DNA of 64,000 nucleotides from CAKAHY01 sp041848045 (GCA_041848045.1 JBGZHY010000111.1:1-64000); one strand, 5' to 3'. Shown: positions 6,908 through 16,481, counted from the stretch's first letter. Notes: a model not told the origin generated them from the sequence alone. A program made the numbers and translations.

Positions 6908-9059
6908 TTTACTGAAGGAAGATTTCAAGAGTCGCTTATGGTCTTTTGCCGCCTCCTGTGTACTGTTCTTTTTTACTCTGCCGGTGGTAGCTTCCCTTTT
7001 TATAAAGAGCGACGGCTTCTGGTACGGAACGGAGGGGGAAAATACCCGGGAAAGAATGCAGAGTTTGATAGAGGGATTTGCGAAGTATCTTTCCCTCCAT
7101 AATGTTGTGCTCAACGTATGCGTTTTGTTTTTGGCGATAGTGCTTGCCATATCCGGCTTTGCTTATTTGCAGTCCAAGAAAAAGGTGGATTTTTACCACA
7201 GTCTGCCTTTGAGAAGAGAGCTTTTGTTCTCGGTAAAGGTCGTGGACGGCTTTTTGATTTTTGCCCTGCCTTATTTGCTGTGTACCATACTGGCGGCGGC
7301 ATTGATGGCGATGCATACGCAGGATATGTCGGTTTTCGGTATCGGGCTGTATCATTTTGTTCTGCGCACGGCCTGCTTTTTGTTGGCTTATGTAACGGCA
7401 ATACTGGCATTTTTACTGACGGGTAATACCTTTGTGGGAATGCTGGCTATCGGTGTTTTTTACTTCTATATTCCTTTGCTTACGGTTTTGTATTATGCCT
7501 ATGTTGGCAGTTTTTGGAAAAATGTATATATACCCGGTGATAAGGTGCTGCAGCAGAGTTTTTTGGGGTCCGCCTTCTTCTGGATGTTTCGGATAGGGGA
7601 GATTGGGGACATAAAACGAGGGCTCATTGCTTTGGGCGTCGCTTTGCCGATTCTGGCGGCGGCACTATTGGTGTACAAAAAAAGGCCGTCGGAGGCGGCA
7701 GGACATGCCATGGCTTTTGCATGGACAAAAGTGCCGATAAAGTTTCTTCTGGTTGTCTGGATTACCTTATTTTCGATTCTGATGGGATATTATATTCAGA
7801 ATGATAACGGCGGTTTTGGCTGGATTATTTTCGGTCTGCTTGCAGGCTCCGTCATCAGCCACAGCGTGATAGAGATTATCTATCACAGCGACTTTAAAAA
7901 ATTGTTTGCTCATGTAGAGCACCTGGCTCTGTGTATGCTGATTGCCGTCCTGATCTTTTGCGCCTTTTTCTTTGATTTTTGGAGGCAGAATCGTTTTGTG
8001 CCAAGGGCGGAGGATGTGAAGAGTGTAGGACTTATCGGTAACGCTCTGGAGCCGAACATGGAACAGTATACCCGAAAATTACGTATCTATGGGCAGGGTT
8101 CTAATGCTTATGCCGATATAGAAGGGGGGATGGGCAGATATGAAGACTCCAGCACGGACAGTTACCTGGAGCAGGCGCGACAGATACAGATACAGGATAC
8201 GGAAGCGATTCTTGCCCTGGCTGCCCGTTGTGTCGAAGAAATGGAAAAATCTTCTCCGCATATGACCGATATGACAAGGGTTCTTGTTGCATACCAAATG
8301 AAAAACGGAAGAGAAGTGGTACGGGAGTATATTGTCGATTCCACAAAGATCAGACAGGAGCTGGAAGCGGTGTATAATAACCTTGCATACAAGGAAGCCC
8401 TGTATCCGATTCTTAAGCAAAGGCCGGAGGATATCGTATCTCTGGACTATAACGGGGTGGGTTTTTCCGATATGCATATTTCCCTGGAGGATAGCGCTTT
8501 AAGAAATGCCTTGCTTAAGGCCTATCAGGAGGATTTAAGGTCCTTGACGGCAGAAACCAGAAACCGAGAGTATCCTTTTGCTTCCCTTCGTTTTCATACC
8601 GCCGAGTCACAGGCTGCTTTGGAGCTGGAAGCATTGCAGCAGCTGAATATGGAGGAGGGCGTTGTTGAGCATTCTGGCATTGCGGCAGCTGTGTATGCGG
8701 ATACTTTTGATACGGTAGGCTATTATCCGCTGTACCCTTCCTTTGCCGCAACGAGGTCTGTTTTGGAGGAGATGGGAATCGTACCGAAGACCGGTTTTTT
8801 GGCTGAGGACTTTACAAAAATAGAGTACAGCAGGTATTATTATGGAGAAGAGAACGGCGAATACAAAACCGAAACGGTAACGATTACGGACAAGGCGCAG
8901 ATGCAGGAGATACTGGATAAGGCTTTGCTTACGGATCACCCGTATCGTCTGTATGAGCGGTACGCCGAGTCGGAAACCATGGTGAGCGCCTATATCGGTG
9001 ATACCTGGAGCATGGATTTATATTTTCTGCCTCATCATGTGCCGGAAATCTTAGAATAA
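6882..9059 (+). CDS. ABC transporter permease with large C-terminal soluble domain
   Basis: 725 aa, paired with the upstream ATPase. The first 370 residues hold about eight hydrophobic segments in the pattern of ABC-2-like permeases, including ones near 25-45, 72-92, 118-140, 160-205, 245-260 and 290-375. From about residue 385 to the end there is a 340-residue region without membrane segments, rich in charged and aromatic residues and probably outside the membrane. This resembles permeases with DUF6449-like tails in Clostridia. It overlaps the ATPase gene by 26 bases. Substrate unknown. Confidence 0.82.
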   Translation: MTSKNSFFNLLKEDFKSRLWSFAASCVLFFFTLPVVASLFIKSDGFWYGTEGENTRERMQSLIEGFAKYLSLHNVVLNVCVLFLAIVLAISGFAYLQSKKKVDFYHSLPLRRELLFSVKVVDGFLIFALPYLLCTILAAALMAMHTQDMSVFGIGLYHFVLRTACFLLAYVTAILAFLLTGNTFVGMLAIGVFYFYIPLLTVLYYAYVGSFWKNVYIPGDKVLQQSFLGSAFFWMFRIGEIGDIKRGLIALGVALPILAAALLVYKKRPSEAAGHAMAFAWTKVPIKFLLVVWITLFSILMGYYIQNDNGGFGWIIFGLLAGSVISHSVIEIIYHSDFKKLFAHVEHLALCMLIAVLIFCAFFFDFWRQNRFVPRAEDVKSVGLIGNALEPNMEQYTRKLRIYGQGSNAYADIEGGMGRYEDSSTDSYLEQARQIQIQDTEAILALAARCVEEMEKSSPHMTDMTRVLVAYQMKNGREVVREYIVDSTKIRQELEAVYNNLAYKEALYPILKQRPEDIVSLDYNGVGFSDMHISLEDSALRNALLKAYQEDLRSLTAETRNREYPFASLRFHTAESQAALELEALQQLNMEEGVVEHSGIAAAVYADTFDTVGYYPLYPSFAATRSVLEEMGIVPKTGFLAEDFTKIEYSRYYYGEENGEYKTETVTITDKAQMQEILDKALLTDHPYRLYERYAESETMVSAYIGDTWSMDLYFLPHHVPEILE

Positions 9060-9072
9060 GGAATAAACGAGA

Positions 9073-9558
9073 ATGAAAACGAAGCTGACAACCCTATGTT
9101 ACATCGAAAAGGATGGGGCATACCTGATGCTGCACCGCATCAAAAAGGAAAAGGATATCAATAAGGACAAATGGATAGGTGTGGGCGGACATTTCTTGGA
9201 AAATGAATCGCCGGAGGAATGCCTGCTGCGAGAGGTACAGGAGGAAACGGGACTGCGCCTGCTTTCCTGGAGGCTGCGGGGTGTGATTACCTTTATGACG
9301 GATGTATATCAAACGGAATATATGTTTTTATACACTGCCGATTCTTTTGCGGGGGAGCTTGTGGAGGCGGATGCCTGCACCGAAGGAAGACTGGAATGGG
9401 TGGAAAAATCCCGGCTGCATACCTTACCTTTGTGGGAGGGGGACAAGATATTTTTTGATTTGCTGGAGCGGGATGAGGCTTTCTTTTCTCTGAAGCTGCG
9501 TTACGAAAAGGACCGTCTGGCGGAGGCCGTCAAGGACGGCGTTTCCTTGTCGCTATAA
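9073..9558 (+). CDS. Nudix hydrolase (8-oxo-dGTP diphosphatase-like)
   Basis: 161 aa with a complete Nudix box at about residues 37-59: the motif begins GGHFLENESPEECLLREVQE and ends ETGL, giving the expected G-x5-E-x7-REVxEExGx spacing. MutT-like enzymes hydrolyse oxidised or non-canonical nucleoside triphosphates, which would fit the MGMT-like gene next to it. The N-terminal TTLCYIEKDGAYLMLHRIKK matches the mutT subgroup. It starts 13 bases after the permease gene and may be read through from it. Confidence 0.88.
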   Translation: MKTKLTTLCYIEKDGAYLMLHRIKKEKDINKDKWIGVGGHFLENESPEECLLREVQEETGLRLLSWRLRGVITFMTDVYQTEYMFLYTADSFAGELVEADACTEGRLEWVEKSRLHTLPLWEGDKIFFDLLERDEAFFSLKLRYEKDRLAEAVKDGVSLSL

Positions 9559-9575
9559 GAAAGAAGGGAGGGCGC

Positions 9576-9941
9576 ATGACAGAGGCATCTGCATTTGCAA
9601 AAATTTATACCGTGGTAAAGCGTATACCGAAGGGCTGTGTGGCAAGTTACGGACAGGTGGCAAGGCTTGCGGGAAATCCCGCCTGGGCGCGGGTAGTGGG
9701 TTACGCTCTGCATGTCAATCCGGACCCTTCCCGGATTCCCTGTCATCGTGTGGTAACTAAGGAAGGAGCCTTAAGCACTGCCTTCGCCTTTGGCGGGGAA
9801 AACAGGCAGAAACAGCTTCTGGAAGCAGAGGGCGTGGGCTTCATCAAAACCGGGGACGGAAAGGGCAGAGAAAAGGAGCTGGTGGACATGGAGCGATATG
9901 CTTGGGATGTGCCGGAAGATTATATGCATTTTATCGGCTAA
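9576..9941 (+). CDS. MGMT-family DNA alkyltransferase-like protein
   Basis: 121 aa, which covers only the C-terminal DNA-binding domain of O6-methylguanine methyltransferases. A winged-helix segment GCVASYGQVARLAG near residues 19-32 is followed by the active-site motif IPCHRVV near 52-58. The cysteine is present, so it is not the Trp-substituted ATL type, but the usual N-terminal domain is absent. It may repair DNA itself or, like ATL proteins, mark lesions. It lies 17 bases after the Nudix gene and ends at a terminator. Confidence 0.85.
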   Translation: MTEASAFAKIYTVVKRIPKGCVASYGQVARLAGNPAWARVVGYALHVNPDPSRIPCHRVVTKEGALSTAFAFGGENRQKQLLEAEGVGFIKTGDGKGREKELVDMERYAWDVPEDYMHFIG

Positions 9942-9967
9942 AAATATAGGTTTAGGAGTAAGGGGCC

Positions 9968-9987
9968 GCCGCAATATTTATTGCGGC
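9968..9987 (+). terminator. Terminator hairpin after the MGMT-like gene
   Basis: GCCGCAAT (9968-9975) pairs with ATTGCGGC (9980-9987) around a 4-base loop, 27 bases past the stop codon. It is followed by a pyrimidine run CCCTTCTTCTT rather than pure T. Confidence 0.6.
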
Positions 9988-10023
9988 AGTCCCTTCTTCT
10001 TGATTGGGGGAGAGGCAAAATGA

Positions 10024-10051
10024 TTGCAAATCCTCCAAAAAATGATATAGT
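10024..10051 (+). promoter_or_regulatory. Probable greA promoter
   Basis: TTGCAA at 10024-10029 and TATAGT at 10046-10051 with a 16-base spacer, located between the preceding terminator and the greA start at 10087. Confidence 0.6.
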
Positions 10052-10086
10052 AAAGGGCGCAGGGAAGAAGTATCGGGAGAAGTAAA

Positions 10087-10584
10087 ATGGGAGAAAAACT
10101 GACAAAGGCGGACATCGCCAAAATTCAGGAGGAGATTGACAGGCGCAAGCTGGTGCTGCGACCGGAGCTGATTGCCGCCGTAAAGGAGGCGAGGGCGCAG
10201 GGAGATTTGTCCGAGAATTTTGAATATTATGCCGCCAAAAGAGAAAAAAATCAAAATGAAAGCAGGATCCATTATCTGGAAAGAATGCTGCGTTTTGCCC
10301 ACGTCATCGAGGACGGGGCAAAGGCGGATGAGGTAGGCTTAGGAAAAAAGGTGCGGGTGTGCGATATCGAGGATGGAGAAGAAGAAAGCTACAAGATTGT
10401 AACGCCCATACGGGGTAATTCCCTGGAGGGGCGCATCAGCATTGAATCCCCTTTGGGAAAGGCATTGCTGGGACATAAAGTGGGGGACAGGGTAGAGGTG
10501 CAGGTGAAAGGTGCCGCACCCTATGTGCTGCAGATTATGGAAATCGAAAAAGACGAAACGGATGACAATATACGTTCGTTTTGA
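10087..10584 (+). CDS. greA: Transcription elongation factor GreA
   Basis: 165 aa, the standard GreA length. The N-terminal coiled coil (residues 1-75) contains GDLSENFEYYAAKREK with the acidic tip residues that reach the RNA polymerase active site and stimulate transcript cleavage. The C-terminal FKBP-like domain carries SPLGKALLGHKVGD near 120-133. It starts behind GGGAGAAGTAAA. It is first in a likely transcript with dtd and the yesNM block, 51 bases upstream of dtd. Confidence 0.93.
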   Translation: MGEKLTKADIAKIQEEIDRRKLVLRPELIAAVKEARAQGDLSENFEYYAAKREKNQNESRIHYLERMLRFAHVIEDGAKADEVGLGKKVRVCDIEDGEEESYKIVTPIRGNSLEGRISIESPLGKALLGHKVGDRVEVQVKGAAPYVLQIMEIEKDETDDNIRSF

Positions 10585-10635
10585 GGATAAAGAGCATAAG
10601 GAGGAAAACGCCGGATAAGGGCGTGTACAAAGAAT

Positions 10636-11085
10636 ATGAAATTGGTTATACAAAGAGTAAGTCAGGCGGATGTAAAGGTAGAGGGTAAGCTGCTGGGAGA
10701 AATCGGAAAAGGGCTGATGGTTCTGGTGGGTGTTGCCGGTGCGGATGATGAGGCGGTAGTGGACAAATACTTGCAGAAGCTGCTGAAGCTGCGGATTTTT
10801 GAGGACGAAAACGGCAAGACCAACCTGGCGCTGGCAGATGTAGGGGGAGAGCTTTTGCTGGTTTCCCAGTTTACCCTGCTGGCAAGCTGCAAGGACGGAA
10901 ACAGACCGAGCTTCATCGGCGCAGGGGATCCGGAAAGAGCTAAGGAGCTGTACCAATATATGGTGGATAAGGCAAGAAGCCTGGGAGTAAAGACCGAGCA
11001 GGGGGAATTTGGCGCGGATATGAAGGTAAGTCTGGTCAATGACGGTCCCTTTACCATTGTTTTAGATGAAAGCACAATGCGCTGA
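10636..11085 (+). CDS. dtd: D-aminoacyl-tRNA deacylase
   Basis: 149-aa cytoplasmic enzyme that hydrolyses D-aminoacyl-tRNAs and so keeps D-amino acids out of protein. It starts MKLVIQRVSQADVKVEG and has the two catalytic motifs: SQFTL near residues 78-82, and the cross-subunit Gly-Pro motif as NDGPFT near 135-140. Length and spacing are normal. Its stop codon is one base before the probable start of the yesN gene, which suggests coupled translation although the functions are unrelated. Confidence 0.95.
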   Translation: MKLVIQRVSQADVKVEGKLLGEIGKGLMVLVGVAGADDEAVVDKYLQKLLKLRIFEDENGKTNLALADVGGELLLVSQFTLLASCKDGNRPSFIGAGDPERAKELYQYMVDKARSLGVKTEQGEFGADMKVSLVNDGPFTIVLDESTMR

Positions 11086-11086
11086 T

Positions 11087-12709
11087 ATGGATTTGTACAA
11101 GTTAATGCTGGTGGATGATGAGGAAGAAGTCCGCACAAGCATCATCCGGCAGGTGAATTGGGAAAATCTGGGCTTTCGTGTGGTGGGGGATGCAGAAAAC
11201 GGCGAGGATGCTTTGGAAAAAATAGACCTCTATGAGCCGGATGTGGTGATGACGGATATCCGTATGCCCTATATGGACGGTTTGGAATTGATTCAATGTG
11301 CCCACAGCAAGCATCCCGCCCTGAAATTTGTGATTTTTTCGGGATTTGACGATTTTGAATATGCCCAAGAAGCCATTCGCCTGGGGGTGAGCGAATACAT
11401 TTTAAAGCCCGTAAACAACGAGGAGTTGAGCGAAATCTTTGCCAAAATCAAGAAAAATCTGGATGCGGAAATAGAAATCAGACGGGATATTGCAAGACTG
11501 CGGGAGCATTATGTGGTAAACCTGCCGCTGTTAAAGAGCCAGTTTTTAAATCATCTGGTGAACGGGCAGCTCAGTACGGCGGAAATCGGGCTGCGTTTGG
11601 AGGAATACGGCATTGATATCGCAGGAGCAAAAAAGTATATGTCGGCTTGCGTGGACATCGAGTATGACAAGATGCCGGTGGATGCGAAACTGGGTCTGCA
11701 AAAAGAACTGCTGTCTTTGTCCTTGATTGATTTAATCGGCGATAAGCTGGGGGAATACCACCGCTGCAGCGTTTTCAATTCTCTGACAGATGCCAAAATC
11801 CTGCTGATCATTGCTTTGGACGAGAAGCAGTCAAGGGCAAGGCTGATGGATATTTTGCGGGCGATCTGCAAGGAAAGCAAGCGGCTTTTGGGCATCACCA
11901 TCAGCATGGGACTGGGAATGGCGAGAGAGAGAATGGAAGACCTGGCAGAGTCCTACCAAGGGGCTTTGGAAGCCTTGGGCTATAAGCAGATTGTGGGGCA
12001 GGGGGAGCTGATTTATATTCAGGACGTGGAGCCCCGTACCGCCGGCGTTTTGTATTTTGACGACAGGGAAGATGAGGAGCTGAGCGCCGTAATCAAGTTC
12101 GGACCGGAGGAGCGCATCAGAAGCTTTGTGGATAAAACCATGGAGAAGCTGCTCCATGCCAAGGTGCATCTGCGCCAGCAGCAGGCGTATATTCTCAGTA
12201 TGGTCAGCGTGATTATCCGCCTGATGCAGCAGTATGATATGGATTTGCAGCATTTTGATGAGGCGGGCGGAGATTTTATGCTGCTTGCGGATAAATTAAA
12301 AAATCCGGAGATTCTGGAGAGCTGGTTTTATGATATTTGCTTAAAGATTCATTTGAACATACAGGAAAAGCGGGAGAATACCAGCAAGCAGGTCATTGTG
12401 GACGCTAAGGCATATATACAGGAAAATTATCGGGATGAAAGCCTGACGGTGGAGGTGATATGTAGACAGCTGCATATGTCGGCGGCATATTTTTCCACCC
12501 TGTTCAAAAAGGAAACCGGTCAGACCTGCATCGCCTATATTACGGAGTTGCGGCTGAACAAAGCGGTGGAACTTTTGAATACCACGGATTATAAGACCTA
12601 TATGATTGCAAGCATGGTGGGCTATGCGGAGCAGAATTATTTCAGCTATGTGTTCAAGAAAAAATACGGTGTTTCTCCGAGCAAATACAGAAATCTGACG
12701 GAAAAATAG
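11087..12709 (+). CDS. Response regulator, YesN/AraC type
   Basis: 540 aa. Residues 1-125 form a receiver domain with the acidic pair in LVDDEEE and the phosphoacceptor Asp57 in VVMTDIRMP; Lys in ILKPVN completes the site. A middle region of about 300 residues follows. A C-terminal AraC helix-turn-helix pair spans about 435-535, containing LHMSAAYFSTLFKKETGQT and VGYAEQNYFSYVFKKKYGVS. The ATG at 11087 lies one base after dtd; an upstream in-frame ATG at 11066 would overlap dtd. With the kinase and sugar-binding proteins downstream, it probably activates the mgl operon. Confidence 0.9.
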   Translation: MDLYKLMLVDDEEEVRTSIIRQVNWENLGFRVVGDAENGEDALEKIDLYEPDVVMTDIRMPYMDGLELIQCAHSKHPALKFVIFSGFDDFEYAQEAIRLGVSEYILKPVNNEELSEIFAKIKKNLDAEIEIRRDIARLREHYVVNLPLLKSQFLNHLVNGQLSTAEIGLRLEEYGIDIAGAKKYMSACVDIEYDKMPVDAKLGLQKELLSLSLIDLIGDKLGEYHRCSVFNSLTDAKILLIIALDEKQSRARLMDILRAICKESKRLLGITISMGLGMARERMEDLAESYQGALEALGYKQIVGQGELIYIQDVEPRTAGVLYFDDREDEELSAVIKFGPEERIRSFVDKTMEKLLHAKVHLRQQQAYILSMVSVIIRLMQQYDMDLQHFDEAGGDFMLLADKLKNPEILESWFYDICLKIHLNIQEKRENTSKQVIVDAKAYIQENYRDESLTVEVICRQLHMSAAYFSTLFKKETGQTCIAYITELRLNKAVELLNTTDYKTYMIASMVGYAEQNYFSYVFKKKYGVSPSKYRNLTEK

Positions 12710-12721
12710 AAGAGAAAAGGG

Positions 12722-14479
12722 ATGAATAAGAAAAAGCCCAGTATAGGAAACTCAATATTTGTATATTTTACGGTGACGGCGGTGCTGGCTGCCGTGTTCA
12801 TCAGTCTTGCCATATACAGCAGGCTGTCCGCACAGTTGGAAAGCAGCATCAAGGAAGAAAATGTCAATCTGGTCAATCAGGTGAATATTTCCATTGACAA
12901 GTATATTCGAAGCATCATCAGATTATCGGACTCTATTTACTATGGGGTTATTAAGAATGCGGATATATCCGACAGCTCCGTCAGTCAGGACATTTTTCTG
13001 CTCTATGACAACCATAAAGATATGATACAAAATATCGCTCTTTTTTCCGCCTCCGGAGATATGCTCCTTAGCGTGCCCGCCGCCAGGATGGAGGAGGGCT
13101 ATGAGCTGCGAAAGGAAGCCTGGTTTTTGGAAAGTCTGTCGGAGGCGGAAAGCATTTACTTTTCCAAGCCTCATGTGCAGCGTATTTTTGTGCAGAATGA
13201 AAATGCCTACAAATGGGTCATCAGTATGGCAAGGGCGGTGGAGATTACCGCAAACGGAAAGAGCGAGCAGGCTCTTTTGCTGATGGACATTGACTATTCC
13301 AGCGTGGCGCATTTGGTGGATAATATCTCCTTCGGCAGCGGCTCGTACATTTACCTGATGGATGCCGGCGGGGAGCTGTTGTACCATCCGAAGCTGCAGT
13401 TGATTTATGCGGGGCTGGAGAGCGAAAACAACGAGGCTGCCCTCGCCTATGCCGACGGTCTGACGGATGAGTATTTTCAAGGGGTAAGGCGCAGCGTATT
13501 GACGAAAAGCGTGGGCTATACGGGTTGGAAAATTGTGGGGGTCAGCCCCAATAGAGGGCTTGCCTTAAATACCATCAAAACGAAGCTTTTTATGGTATTT
13601 GTCATCGCCTGCATTATTTTTATGGTATCCGTCATCAATGCTTACATTTCCTACATCATTACGGATCCGATTAAGGCTCTGGAAAAGTCGGTGAATGAAT
13701 TGGAGGCGGGAAACATGGACGCCCAAATCCATATCGGCGGCTCTTACGAGATTATGCACCTGGGCAATTCCTTGAAGGATATGTCCGCCCGGATTAAGAG
13801 CCTGATGCAGGATATTATGGTGGAGGGTGAAGAGAAGAGAAAAAGCGAGTTTGCCACCCTGCAGTCCCAGATTAACCCGCATTTCCTGTACAATACGCTG
13901 GATATCATCGTATGGATGATAGAAAATGAAAAAAAGTCGGAAGCGGTACGGGTGGTGACGGCGCTGGCCAGATTTTTCCGCATCTCTTTAAGCAAGGGGA
14001 AAAGCATTATCAGCGTGGGCAATGAGTTGGAGCATGTCCGCAACTACCTGATGATACAGCAGATGCGCTTTAAGAATAAGTTTGATTATGAAATTACGGT
14101 GGATGAAGAAATTTTGGAGTATGCATCCTTAAAGCTGATGCTGCAGCCTTTGGTGGAAAATTCCATTTACCATGGCATGGAGTTTATGGACGGGGACGGG
14201 ATGATTCGGATTTCGGTGGAGCGCGTGGGACAGGAGCTGCATTTTCGGATTGCAGACAACGGGCTTGGCATGACGAGGGAGCAGGCGGATGCTCTCTTAA
14301 AACAGGACAGACTGGTCAGCAGCAAAAAAGGCTCCGGCATCGGCGTGCGCAACGTAAATGAGCGGATTAAGCTGTATTTCGGTGAAGAATACGGTTTGCG
14401 GATAGAGTCGGAGCCGGATGAGGGAACCTGTATCTGTCTGATATTGCCGCTGCGGAGTATGGGGGAAGTTAATGGATAA
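12722..14479 (+). CDS. Sensor histidine kinase, YesM/LytS type
   Basis: 585-aa membrane kinase. A membrane segment at about residues 12-30 and another near 288-310 bracket an extracytoplasmic sensor region of about 250 residues, probably dCache-like. A HAMP domain (about 311-365, containing DPIKALEKSVNELEAGN) leads to the His_kinase motif QINPHFLYNTLDIIVWMIE with phosphoacceptor His387. The ATPase domain has LVENSIYHGM, DNGLGM and GSGIGVRNVNER. It starts 12 bases after yesN. Two membrane-anchored binding proteins downstream may supply its sugar signal. Confidence 0.9.
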   Translation: MNKKKPSIGNSIFVYFTVTAVLAAVFISLAIYSRLSAQLESSIKEENVNLVNQVNISIDKYIRSIIRLSDSIYYGVIKNADISDSSVSQDIFLLYDNHKDMIQNIALFSASGDMLLSVPAARMEEGYELRKEAWFLESLSEAESIYFSKPHVQRIFVQNENAYKWVISMARAVEITANGKSEQALLLMDIDYSSVAHLVDNISFGSGSYIYLMDAGGELLYHPKLQLIYAGLESENNEAALAYADGLTDEYFQGVRRSVLTKSVGYTGWKIVGVSPNRGLALNTIKTKLFMVFVIACIIFMVSVINAYISYIITDPIKALEKSVNELEAGNMDAQIHIGGSYEIMHLGNSLKDMSARIKSLMQDIMVEGEEKRKSEFATLQSQINPHFLYNTLDIIVWMIENEKKSEAVRVVTALARFFRISLSKGKSIISVGNELEHVRNYLMIQQMRFKNKFDYEITVDEEILEYASLKLMLQPLVENSIYHGMEFMDGDGMIRISVERVGQELHFRIADNGLGMTREQADALLKQDRLVSSKKGSGIGVRNVNERIKLYFGEEYGLRIESEPDEGTCICLILPLRSMGEVNG

Positions 14480-15440
14480 GAAGGGAATATTTTTTTGGAC
14501 GGGAGGCATCCTTGTGCTGCTCGTCTTGTACCTGCTTTCTTCCACCGATTTGCTGATTCAGGAAGAGCGGCAGAAAGTGTATCAGGTTTCCGTGGTTTTG
14601 CGGGACACCAATGAGGCGTTTTATGAAAATTTTAAAAAGGGTGTGGAACAGGCGGCGGCGGAGCTGAATGTGGATATCAACCTGCTGACTCTGTATGACC
14701 TGCAGGACGTGGGGCAGCAGGCGGATATCATCAGGGCGGAGCGGCAGGAAGGGGCGGATGCCCTAGTGCTGGAGCCTCACGGTATGGAGTTGAGTAAGGA
14801 ACTGGTACAGGACTTACCTCTGGTGATTGTGGGGGATGAGGAGTACGAATTTGCTTACAGCGCTCTGGAGCCGGATTTTGCGGGGGCTGCCGAGCTTTTG
14901 GCGGAGCAGATACGGCTGCGGCATCCGCAGTTGGAGGAGCTTTATTTGTTTGCCCACGGCAGGCAAAATTACGGCAATGCGGAGGCCTACGCGGCTCTGG
15001 AGCAGATTTTTGCGCAGACGGAGGTGGAGCTGCGTTTTATCGACGACAGCGAGGAGAAGGATGCCTTTCGTCGTGAGATCGAAAGCTTTGTGTATCCCGA
15101 CTCTGCAGGCAATAAAGAAAGGGTGGCGCTTGCCCTGGACAGACCCAGTTTTCAAAAGCTGCTGCAGATTGTGGAGGGCAGCGACGTATACAAGAACAGC
15201 ATAGGCGGCATCTACGGCCTTGGCAGCAGCAGTTATATTGTAAGCAAACTTCATCGAGGCAGAGTTGGAGGACTGGTTTACTGGGATGACTACAAAATCG
15301 GTTATCTGTCCGTTAAGACGGCGGTGGAAATGATTGAATACAGAGGGACTTATCAGAAGCTGCGTATAGAAGGAAAGTTTATTGATAAAGAGGATTTGCA
15401 GGAGGAGGAGAACCTGCGCCTGCTTTATCCGATAGAATAG
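14472..15440 (+). CDS. Membrane-anchored periplasmic-binding-protein-like sensor component
   Basis: 322 aa. An N-terminal hydrophobic segment (residues 6-24, WTGGILVLLVLYLLSS) has no lipobox cysteine and no clear cleavage site, so it is probably a membrane anchor. The rest is a type-1 periplasmic binding fold: VYQVSVVLRDTNEAFYENFK, then AERQEGADALVLEPHG and VALALDRPS. Resemblance to sugar-binding proteins is weaker than for its neighbour. It overlaps the kinase gene by 8 bases. Position suggests a sensory partner of YesM rather than a transport receptor (inference). Confidence 0.75.
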   Translation: MDKKGIFFWTGGILVLLVLYLLSSTDLLIQEERQKVYQVSVVLRDTNEAFYENFKKGVEQAAAELNVDINLLTLYDLQDVGQQADIIRAERQEGADALVLEPHGMELSKELVQDLPLVIVGDEEYEFAYSALEPDFAGAAELLAEQIRLRHPQLEELYLFAHGRQNYGNAEAYAALEQIFAQTEVELRFIDDSEEKDAFRREIESFVYPDSAGNKERVALALDRPSFQKLLQIVEGSDVYKNSIGGIYGLGSSSYIVSKLHRGRVGGLVYWDDYKIGYLSVKTAVEMIEYRGTYQKLRIEGKFIDKEDLQEEENLRLLYPIE

Positions 15441-15449
15441 AGGAAGAGG

Positions 15450-16481
15450 ATGAAACAATATACAAAAATCTTTGCCGTGGCGGCGGTTTTGTTAGGGTTT
15501 ACGATACTTGCCCTTTTGTTGCTGAAAAAAGAGGCGCAAAACACCCAAGTACAAAAGGATTCCTTGAAAATCGGAGTGCTCTTGTACCGTTCCGATGATG
15601 TTTTCATATCCAGTCTGAGGCAGGAAATAGAGGAGTATGTGAAGGCTTTTGAAAAGGATAATCCGGTGAAGGTCAATATCGAGGTGGTGTATGCCGCCGG
15701 CGATCAGGCTTTGCAGGACAGGCAGGCGGAGCGTTTCATATCTCTGGATTATGATGTGCTTTGTGTCAATCCGGTGGACAGAACCAATGTGTCCAATATT
15801 ATCGACAAGTGCATGCAAAAGGATATTCCGTTGGTGTTTTTTAACCGCAGACCTTCAGAGGATGATATGAAGCGCTATGAGAAGCTTTATTATGTGGGAG
15901 TGGATCCCAAAGAGGAGGCGACGGAGCAGGGCAATATTTTGGTGGAGCTGTACCGAAAGGATGCAGGGGCACTGGATTTGAACGGCAACGGCATGGTGGA
16001 ATATGTATTTTTGGAGGGTGAAGTCAGCCATCAGGATTCCCTGATTCGCACCAAATGGAGCATTCAGACCTTACAGGATGCGGGGGTACCTATTCATAAG
16101 CTGGCGGGAGGCATTGCCAACTGGGAGAGGAGCCAAGCCTCCGCTTTGATGGAAGCATGGCTGGAGGAATATGCATCGCAGATTGAACTGGTTATTTCCA
16201 ATAATGATGATATGGCAATGGGGGCGCTGGAGGCGATAGAGCGAAAAAATGATCTTCGGGGCATTAAGGTGGTAGGTATAGACGGGATTCCTGCCGCCAT
16301 AGAATCCGTGAGAAACGGAAAAATGTACGGAACGGTAGCCAATGATATCGACGGTTATGCAAAAGCCATCATCCATATCGCCGTATATGCAAGCCTGAAC
16401 AAAGCCTTTCCGGAGGAAATATCGGCAAGAATGACGCAGCGTTACTACAAAGTGGGACAGGAAGCGCTGACGGGTGAGTAA
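15450..16481 (+). CDS. Membrane-anchored galactose-binding-protein-like protein
   Basis: 343 aa. The N-terminal hydrophobic stretch (residues 6-24) lacks a lipobox Cys, so it is probably a signal anchor. The body closely follows the MglB pattern: LKIGVLLYRSDDVFISSLRQ, PLVFFNRRP, the calcium-loop-like DLNGNGMVEYVFLEG, VISNNDDMAMGALEA and VVGIDGIPAAIES. The lipoprotein MglB encoded next carries the same landmarks. Having a second, non-lipidated galactose-type binding protein beside a YesM kinase suggests a sugar sensor. It starts 9 bases after the previous gene. Confidence 0.82.
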   Translation: MKQYTKIFAVAAVLLGFTILALLLLKKEAQNTQVQKDSLKIGVLLYRSDDVFISSLRQEIEEYVKAFEKDNPVKVNIEVVYAAGDQALQDRQAERFISLDYDVLCVNPVDRTNVSNIIDKCMQKDIPLVFFNRRPSEDDMKRYEKLYYVGVDPKEEATEQGNILVELYRKDAGALDLNGNGMVEYVFLEGEVSHQDSLIRTKWSIQTLQDAGVPIHKLAGGIANWERSQASALMEAWLEEYASQIELVISNNDDMAMGALEAIERKNDLRGIKVVGIDGIPAAIESVRNGKMYGTVANDIDGYAKAIIHIAVYASLNKAFPEEISARMTQRYYKVGQEALTGE

